Below, piece by piece: positions 58,844 to 64,000 of a DNA stretch of 64,000 nucleotides. The stretch covers positions 62,001 to 126,000 of the forward strand of contig NZ_JBNPMZ010000007.1 in the NCBI RefSeq assembly GCF_050314255.1. Direction: 5' to 3'. The position numbers were made by a program, and so were the translations under genes. Source of the stretch: Claveliimonas sp034178805. Its GTDB lineage: Bacteria > Bacillota > Clostridia > Lachnospirales > Lachnospiraceae. A model generated the notes under the pieces. The model was given only the letters and a program-made list of their open reading frames with translations, made no database searches and was not told where the DNA came from. Positions within the stretch are counted from its first letter, which is position 1; every line of letters begins with the position of its first letter.

Positions 58844-59491
58844 TCATTGTGAAAGAAGCCCTATCACATCATGGAGTGAATCCAATATCCGATATGACAT
58901 TCTACGTATCTCATCATCCGGTTCAACCAAATCCGGAATCATGACCGGATACAATCCTGCCACATAAGCGGAACGAATTCCATTCGGCGCATCTTCAAGG
59001 GCAAGAGCATTTGACGGATTGACACCGAGCTCTCTGCAGGTAGCCAGATATATCTCCGGATCCGGTTTTGCATTCTTCACCATATCTCCAAAAACGAATC
59101 CATCAAAATAGTCGTCTAGCCCTGCCTGAGCCAGCAGATTTTCCGCATATGCCCGTCTGGAGGAAGTTGCCACTGCCATGCGAATCCCTTTATTTCTTCC
59201 ATATTCCAGAAGTTCCTTCGCCCCGGGCTTCAGCGGCACTCCTTCCCGATCGGCAATCAGCCTGAAATTCTCCCGTGTCCCCGCATGAAACGCTTCCATT
59301 GGAAAATCCGGCCCATATACCTGATAAAAATACTCTGTTCTGCTTTTCACATTCATCCCAAGCGTATGATAAATATGTTCTCCTACTCTTCCAACTCCAA
59401 GCTGTTCTCCCGTTACATTCCATGACTTCTGAACGATCCGCTCCGAATCAAAAAGTAGGCCATCCATGTCAAATACAATTGCTTCTATCAT
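58844..59491 (-). CDS. HAD family hydrolase (beta-phosphoglucomutase/phosphatase-like)
   Basis: This 215-residue protein has the HAD motifs FDMDGLLFDSE (nucleophile and acid Asp, motif I), VATSS (motif II), the Lys in KNAKPDPEIY (motif III) and LEDAPNGIRSA (motif IV), with a helical cap after motif I. The family holds sugar-phosphate phosphatases and phosphoglucomutases. Start 59491 is chosen because the motif begins there and the preceding small gene stops 1 nt before; a longer frame at 59521 lacks a site. Substrate unknown. Confidence 0.85.
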   Translation of the reverse strand: MIEAIVFDMDGLLFDSERIVQKSWNVTGEQLGVGRVGEHIYHTLGMNVKSRTEYFYQVYGPDFPMEAFHAGTRENFRLIADREGVPLKPGAKELLEYGRNKGIRMAVATSSRRAYAENLLAQAGLDDYFDGFVFGDMVKNAKPDPEIYLATCRELGVNPSNALALEDAPNGIRSAYVAGLYPVMIPDLVEPDDEIRRMSYRILDSLHDVIGLLSQ

Positions 59492-59492
59492 A

Positions 59493-59660
59493 CTAAAACT
59501 CAATTCCCTGTCCAAGAGCATCCTTCAGATATGTGGTTACATCTTCCAGCTTCTGAATCATCTCCTGTTTCTCTTCCCATGCATCTCCGCTCATTTCCAA
59601 ATTAACGAGACAGTTTTTCACATGCTTCAGTTCTTTAATTAATTCTTCTGTCATATCCAT
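59493..59660 (-). CDS. Small acidic hypothetical protein coupled to the HAD gene
   Basis: This 55-residue ORF reads MDMTEELIKELKHVKNCLVN and ends ALGQGIEF. It is mostly helical and could be a short coiled coil. AAAGGGG precedes its ATG, a promoter lies upstream, and its TAG stop is one nt from the HAD start codon, so the two are probably translated together. I recognise no family. Confidence 0.6.
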   Translation of the reverse strand: MDMTEELIKELKHVKNCLVNLEMSGDAWEEKQEMIQKLEDVTTYLKDALGQGIEF

Positions 59661-59702
59661 AACCCCTTTCGGCTTTCATTTGTGCATAAATCTTCTATAA
59701 AT

Positions 59703-59731
59703 ATTATACCATGTCGTGAACTTAAGAACAA
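59703..59731 (-). promoter_or_regulatory. Candidate promoter of the small gene and HAD gene
   Basis: On the minus strand: TTGTTC (59726-59731), 17 bp, TATAAT (59703-59708) with extended TGG. The -35 lies in the last codons of the aminopeptidase gene. Confidence 0.6.
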
Positions 59732-61041
59732 CCTTTCAGACAGTATTCCCCACACCCGGTTTCTTCCACCGAGCATTCGTAGAACTTTTGGGCCGCCCTG
59801 ATCAGATACTCCAGATCCTGCCCCCCTGCCGTTTCGTAAGGTGAATGCATGGCAAGCTGAGGCAGACCAATGTCCGCACAATTAAGGGCAACCTGCGTAC
59901 CGGAAATATTGCCAAGCGTAGATCCCCCGGCAATGTCCGAGCGGTTCGTGAATACCTGGCAGGGCACATCCACTGACTCGCATATCTGACGGAACATAGC
60001 TGCTGCCACTGCATCCGTAGTATATTTCTGATTACCGCTGTATTTCAGCACAATTCCTCTGTTCAGATATGGTCTTTCGGTAGGGCATGCTTTCTCCGGA
60101 TAATTCGGATGAACCGCATGGGCATTGTCAGCCGACAGCATGAAACTGGATGCCAGTAACCTTCGATACATGGAGGCATTTCCTCCAAAACTCTCACAGA
60201 TACGGGTCAGTACATCCTTCAGGAAAGTAGATGCAGCCCCCTGCTTCGTTCCGCTCCCCACTTCTTCATTATCATAAACGCAGTGTACCGGGATACTTTC
60301 TCCATCCTCTGCCATGAGAAACGCCTGAAGAGAGGCGTAGACACATTCCAAATCGTCCAGTTTTCCTATGGAAATGAATTCCTCCTGCGCTCCCCAGACA
60401 CTGCCCGGCATCCGGTTATATAGATACAGGTCACTTCCCAGAATATCCTCTTCACAGACACCTGCCGCCTCTGCCATCTGTTTTTTCAGACTCCCTTTAG
60501 AAAGCTCTGTTCCATAAAGAGGCAGCATATCTTTTTGCACATTGTATTTATAGCCTTCATTAGCCTCACGATTCATGTGAATGGCAAGATTTGGAATCAG
60601 AACCAGATTCCGATCCATCTGAACCAGATGAGTTTTTAGCATCCCTTTATCTTTTACCACCAGTCTTCCCGCAACAGAAAGCGGACGGTCAAACCATGGT
60701 GCCAGCAGCATACCTCCATACTTTTCCACATCCAGCTTCACATAATAATCATCTGTTTTTATCTCCGGATTTTCTTTGATTTTAAAACATGGGGCATCAC
60801 TGTGGCTGGCCATGATCTGAAATCCCCGAAAAGTCCCCGCGGGAATCCGGAATGCAATTAGGGCAGATCCGTTGCGGATCACATAGTATTTCCCTCCTGC
60901 TTTCAGTTCCCACTCCCCACTTTCCAATAGTTGTACATATCCGTTTTCCTGAAGTGAGCGCCTCATGTTTTCAACTGCATGAAAAGGCGTAGGGCTAGCC
61001 TCAATAAAAGAAAATAGTGAATCTGTATATTTCTGCTTCAT
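59722..61041 (-). CDS. M18 family aminopeptidase
   Basis: This 439-residue zinc enzyme removes N-terminal acidic or other residues from peptides. Metal-ligand regions are ASHSDAP (His, Asp), VYDNEEVGSGTKQGAAS (Glu pair), SADNAHAVHPN and the C-terminal AMHSPYETAG (His). It matches bacterial ApeB-type M18 proteins over its length. ATG 61041 follows AGGAGG by 9 nt. It fits a peptide-fermenting life style. Confidence 0.93.
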   Translation of the reverse strand: MKQKYTDSLFSFIEASPTPFHAVENMRRSLQENGYVQLLESGEWELKAGGKYYVIRNGSALIAFRIPAGTFRGFQIMASHSDAPCFKIKENPEIKTDDYYVKLDVEKYGGMLLAPWFDRPLSVAGRLVVKDKGMLKTHLVQMDRNLVLIPNLAIHMNREANEGYKYNVQKDMLPLYGTELSKGSLKKQMAEAAGVCEEDILGSDLYLYNRMPGSVWGAQEEFISIGKLDDLECVYASLQAFLMAEDGESIPVHCVYDNEEVGSGTKQGAASTFLKDVLTRICESFGGNASMYRRLLASSFMLSADNAHAVHPNYPEKACPTERPYLNRGIVLKYSGNQKYTTDAVAAAMFRQICESVDVPCQVFTNRSDIAGGSTLGNISGTQVALNCADIGLPQLAMHSPYETAGGQDLEYLIRAAQKFYECSVEETGCGEYCLKGCS

Positions 61042-61076
61042 TGTCACATGCCTCCTGTGTCTTTAACTGTTCCGCA

Positions 61077-61262
61077 TTATTCTATAACACTATACTGCAG
61101 ATATTCATACAACAGCTTCGTCCCCTCCCGGATCTCCGCAGGCAGCAGCGCACGCGCAACCATTTTCGGCTCTGCCGCTGCGTCAGCCTCCTCCATATTC
61201 CTGAGCATAGCATAGTCTCCGTCAATTTTTTCCACCACATATCGGTATGTTTTTAAATCCAT
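61077..61262 (-). CDS. Small DUF3006-like protein
   Basis: This 61-residue protein reads YRYVVEKIDGDYAMLRNMEE and MVARALLPAEIREGTKLLYE, resembling the DUF3006 pattern (V-x-R/K-I-x-G-x-Y-A...LLP...EG). Function unknown. It lies between the large GTPase gene and the aminopeptidase gene on the same strand, with gaps of 12 and 35 bp, so they may be one operon. Confidence 0.65.
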   Translation of the reverse strand: MDLKTYRYVVEKIDGDYAMLRNMEEADAAAEPKMVARALLPAEIREGTKLLYEYLQYSVIE

Positions 61263-61274
61263 AATTCTTCTCCT

Positions 61275-64000
61275 TTATTTAAATTCTTTTCGTCCAAGCC
61301 GTACTTCATTCATCTCTTCCCGCATTGCATCATCCATGTGGTCAAAAAGATAATTCTTTCCGCTCTCCCTGTGACTTTCCCATTCCTCCTGTATCTGGCG
61401 GCGTACGATTTCCACTTCCTCCCGGAATTCTCTTGCGGATATCAGTTTTCCGCCCTGCCCCAGGGTAACTACCTGCTCCACACCGTCAGAAGTTGCAACC
61501 GTCACGTGATATTTCCGGCCGATCTGATGTACTACTTTCTCAATATACTGGTCTGCCGTCTCAGCTTCTTTTGTATATACCACATGGATATTGTGATATT
61601 TCTGAATTTCCATTGCGTATCCTTCGACCTTGTAGGCATCAAATACAAGAATGACAGCACACTTTTTAAAGCCCTGGTAATTACAGAGAATATCCATCAA
61701 TTTATTTCTCGCCGCCTCGATATTTTCCTTCGCCAGTTCTTTCAGATCATCCCACGCGAAAATGATGTTGTATCCATCCACCAGCAGATATTCTTCGATT
61801 ACTTCTTCCTTCTTCTGCTTTTTCCTGTCATTATCCGCTGAAACAGTTCTCAGAGTATTACCGGTATTTCTCTCTATCTTCCCATAGGTACGGATAAATA
61901 TTTCTTCCAGCTCTTTTTCTTCCTTCGCATTCCAGGACGGACGATGGTCTGCCCTGCCGGTTCCGGTTTTGCCCCGTCCGGTTTCTTTTTTCCCTGTCAT
62001 ATTGCCGGATTTCAAAGCTTCTTCCTGCCGTCTCGCCTCTTCCCGTGCTCTGGCTTCCACCTCGCGTTTTTCCAGCTGATTCTCCAGATGCATATAGTCC
62101 GGCACCTGATTCCATGGGACATTGAATCCCGCTCCATGCGCACAGAAGACAGATCCTGCAGGATTGTCCAGATCCCGCTCCGGATCATAACCGATTTCTG
62201 CAATTACTTCTTCCGGATTATGGCATGGCTCATAGCCTTTGAAAATACAGGACAGACGCCCCCTGCCCTTCGTGTATCCGATCACTTCCATCTGATAATC
62301 CCGCATGGTGGCTACCGGCGCACTTCCGCTTATCACTGCCATTTCGCCGTCCGTCTCCGGCGGCTCAAATGTACCCGCCATCCGCTGGATATCCGTAAGT
62401 GCTCTTCCCACCATCTCCGCCGGAACTTCCAGCCGATACTCATAATAAGGTTCCAGAAGAACCGGTTCTGCCTGCATCAGCCCCTGACGTACCGCCCGGT
62501 AGGTCGCCTGCCGGAAATCCCCGCCTTCTGTATGTTTCAGATGCGCCCGGCCTGCTGCCAGCGTGATCTTCATATCCGTAACAGCAGACCCGGTCAGCAC
62601 ACCTCTGTGCACCTTCTCTGCGAGATGAGTCAGGATCAGTCTCTGCCAGTTCTTATCCAGCACATCCTCACTGCAGTCACTGCAGAGCTCCAGTCCACTG
62701 CCGCGTTTCGCCGGTTCCAGGATCAGATGCACCTCCGCATAATGCCGGAGGGGTTCAAAATGTCCTACACCTTCCACGGTCTTTCCAATGGTCTCTTTAT
62801 ATACAATATTTCCGGTTCCGAATTCCACTTCCATGCCAAACCGTTCCCGGATCACACTTTTCAGAATCTCTGTCTGCACCTCGCCCATCAGCCGCGCATG
62901 AATCTCCCCCAGCTCCTCATTCCATACAATCCGGAGCATGGGGTCTTCCTCTTCCAGCTGCTTCAAATTGCGAAGCGTCGTATGCACATCACAGTCCTTC
63001 GGAAGCATGATCTGATAATTCAGAACCGGTTCCAGAACCGGCTTATCTGACATCTTCTCTCTTCCAATCCCCTCGCCCGGACAGGTCATTGAAAGCCCCG
63101 TAACCGCACAGATACTTCCCGCCTCCGCCTCCTGCAAAAGTTCATACTTTTCTCCCGAGTACACCCGGATCTGGTTCACCTTCTCCTCCCAGGATTCGCC
63201 GCATTTTGTCTCACCGCTCAGACTGTCCTTTACATGCAGAATTCCAGACGTAACCCGAAGATGGGTCAGGCGGTTTCCCTGATCGTCCCGGGATATCTTA
63301 TACACTTTGGCTCCAAAGCCATTCTCCGCATCATTCTTTAAAGCACGTCCCGGCTGCGCATATTTCTTCAGACCATCCAGCAATTCCTGTACTCCATCCA
63401 GCTTGAGAGCAGACCCAAAATAGCAGGGGAATACTCTGCGCTCTCCGATCATTCGCCGAATGGTGTCGTCTTCCGGCCTTCCCTGTTCCAGATATTCTTC
63501 CAAAGCCGTCTCATCACAGACGGAAATATTTTCCAGGAATTCCTCGCTTTCATCGAATAGTATGCAGGATTCATCCAGCCGCTTCTTCATCTCAGCCATT
63601 AATGCATCCCTGTCCGTTCCGTTTTGATCCATCTTATTAATAAATAAAAACACCGGAATCCAATATTTTTTCAAAAGATTCCACAGGGTACGTGTATGCC
63701 CCTGCACTCCGTCTGCACCACTCACGACAAGAATGGCATAGTCCAGCACCTGCAAGGTGCGCTCCATCTCCGCCGAGAAGTCCACATGCCCCGGAGTATC
63801 CAGAAGTGTTGCCTGCATATCCCCCAACCGGAACTCTGCCTGTTTGGAAAATATGGTAATCCCCCGGCTGCGTTCCAGCTCAAAGGTGTCCAGAAATGCA
63901 TCCTTGTAATCGACTCTTCCAAGCTTTCGTATATTCCCACACAAATACAGGATGCCTTCCGACAATGTTGTCTTACCGGCATCCACATGGGCCAGAATAC
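61275..64000 (-). CDS. Tet(M)-like ribosomal GTPase fused to a Rae1/YacP-type NYN nuclease (start outside window)
   Basis: At least 907 residues are visible; the frame runs off the window just before the P-loop. The N-terminal part is an EF-G/Tet(M)-type GTPase: LAHVDAGKTTLSE (G1), RGITIFSKQAEF (G2), LLDTPGHVDFSAEM (G3), FINKMDQNG (G4), then EF-G domains II-V to about residue 630. A charged linker follows (about 640-730). The last 171 residues are a YacP/Rae1-like NYN domain: LLVDGYNIIFAWDDL, VILVFDAY, ETADQYIE, VATSDGVEQ, with the acidic residues of the active site. Rae1 cuts mRNA in the ribosomal A site. No gene of this window indicates tetracycline resistance; a ribosome rescue or quality role is inferred. 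Confidence 0.88.
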   Translation of the reverse strand, partial: ILAHVDAGKTTLSEGILYLCGNIRKLGRVDYKDAFLDTFELERSRGITIFSKQAEFRLGDMQATLLDTPGHVDFSAEMERTLQVLDYAILVVSGADGVQGHTRTLWNLLKKYWIPVFLFINKMDQNGTDRDALMAEMKKRLDESCILFDESEEFLENISVCDETALEEYLEQGRPEDDTIRRMIGERRVFPCYFGSALKLDGVQELLDGLKKYAQPGRALKNDAENGFGAKVYKISRDDQGNRLTHLRVTSGILHVKDSLSGETKCGESWEEKVNQIRVYSGEKYELLQEAEAGSICAVTGLSMTCPGEGIGREKMSDKPVLEPVLNYQIMLPKDCDVHTTLRNLKQLEEEDPMLRIVWNEELGEIHARLMGEVQTEILKSVIRERFGMEVEFGTGNIVYKETIGKTVEGVGHFEPLRHYAEVHLILEPAKRGSGLELCSDCSEDVLDKNWQRLILTHLAEKVHRGVLTGSAVTDMKITLAAGRAHLKHTEGGDFRQATYRAVRQGLMQAEPVLLEPYYEYRLEVPAEMVGRALTDIQRMAGTFEPPETDGEMAVISGSAPVATMRDYQMEVIGYTKGRGRLSCIFKGYEPCHNPEEVIAEIGYDPERDLDNPAGSVFCAHGAGFNVPWNQVPDYMHLENQLEKREVEARAREEARRQEEALKSGNMTGKKETGRGKTGTGRADHRPSWNAKEEKELEEIFIRTYGKIERNTGNTLRTVSADNDRKKQKKEEVIEEYLLVDGYNIIFAWDDLKELAKENIEAARNKLMDILCNYQGFKKCAVILVFDAYKVEGYAMEIQKYHNIHVVYTKEAETADQYIEKVVHQIGRKYHVTVATSDGVEQVVTLGQGGKLISAREFREEVEIVRRQIQEEWESHRESGKNYLFDHMDDAMREEMNEVRLGRKEFK

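Noticed and set aside
61944..63050. 368-codon plus-strand ORF opposite the large GTPase gene
   Set aside because: His/Leu/Gln-rich shadow frame with no domain; the minus-strand gene is certain.
61275..64000. True tetracycline resistance gene
   Set aside because: The GTPase is Tet(M)-like, but it is fused to a nuclease, sits among housekeeping genes and has no mobile element nearby.

Overview
The window is chromosomal DNA of an anaerobic, amino-acid-fermenting Firmicute, most probably a Lachnospiraceae member (Clostridium cluster XIVa). The evidence is a low-GC sequence with strong AGGAGG ribosome binding sites, a type-Z (zinc) S14, a Firmicutes-type S10-spc-alpha ribosomal cluster, AdhE, an [FeFe]-hydrogenase, and a selenium-dependent D-proline reductase. 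No rRNA, CRISPR array, insertion sequence or prophage was seen. The genus assignment is inference.

Layout. 1-5.4 kb: end of an amino-acid ABC ATPase, a membrane HD-GYP/degenerate-GGDEF protein, an APH-like kinase and a ThrE-type exporter. 5.4-12 kb: fermentation genes, adhE behind a consensus promoter with two Rex-like operators, and a two-gene [FeFe]-hydrogenase operon whose partner fuses a NuoF-like Fe-S region to a GltD-like flavoprotein. 12-16 kb: a MacAB-like efflux operon. 16-33 kb: the complete ribosomal operon rpsJ...rplQ on the minus strand, with its main promoter, a folded leader, a second promoter before rpmJ and several structured spacers. 33-36.5 kb: a YcxB-like protein, two TauE/SafE paralogues whose leaders each carry a terminator-like hairpin, and a probable orphan non-coding RNA.

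36.5-38.8 kb: a glycine riboswitch followed by gcvH-fchA-folD (one-carbon metabolism). 38.8-47.1 kb: the proline reductase locus. On the minus strand it has prdC, prdA, a CBO2463-type gene, the selenoprotein gene prdB (in-frame UGA), prdD and prdE. tRNA-Sec (selC) lies upstream of prdC. On the plus strand are prdF (proline racemase) and a TetR regulator. 47.2-56.2 kb: a selenium-metabolism island on the minus strand: yedF, selD (itself a selenoprotein), selA, selB, a LysR regulator, then a cysteine desulfurase, YedE transporter, TusA-like protein and Se/S-carrier-like (DUF3343) protein.

The selenium genes make selenophosphate, Sec-tRNA and the elongation factor needed to translate prdB and selD. 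A shared inverted repeat (ATAGA-N5-TCTAT, which fits the LysR T-N11-A rule) lies before yedF-selDAB, before the desulfurase-yedE operon, and before prdF. It may tie selenium supply to proline reduction. 56.3-64 kb: a methyltransferase ending inside a perfect 54-nt palindrome, a CBM9-like protein, nagB, a HAD phosphatase with a tiny coupled upstream gene, an M18 aminopeptidase, a small DUF3006-like protein, and a Tet(M)-like ribosomal GTPase fused to a Rae1/YacP-type NYN nuclease (cut by the window edge).
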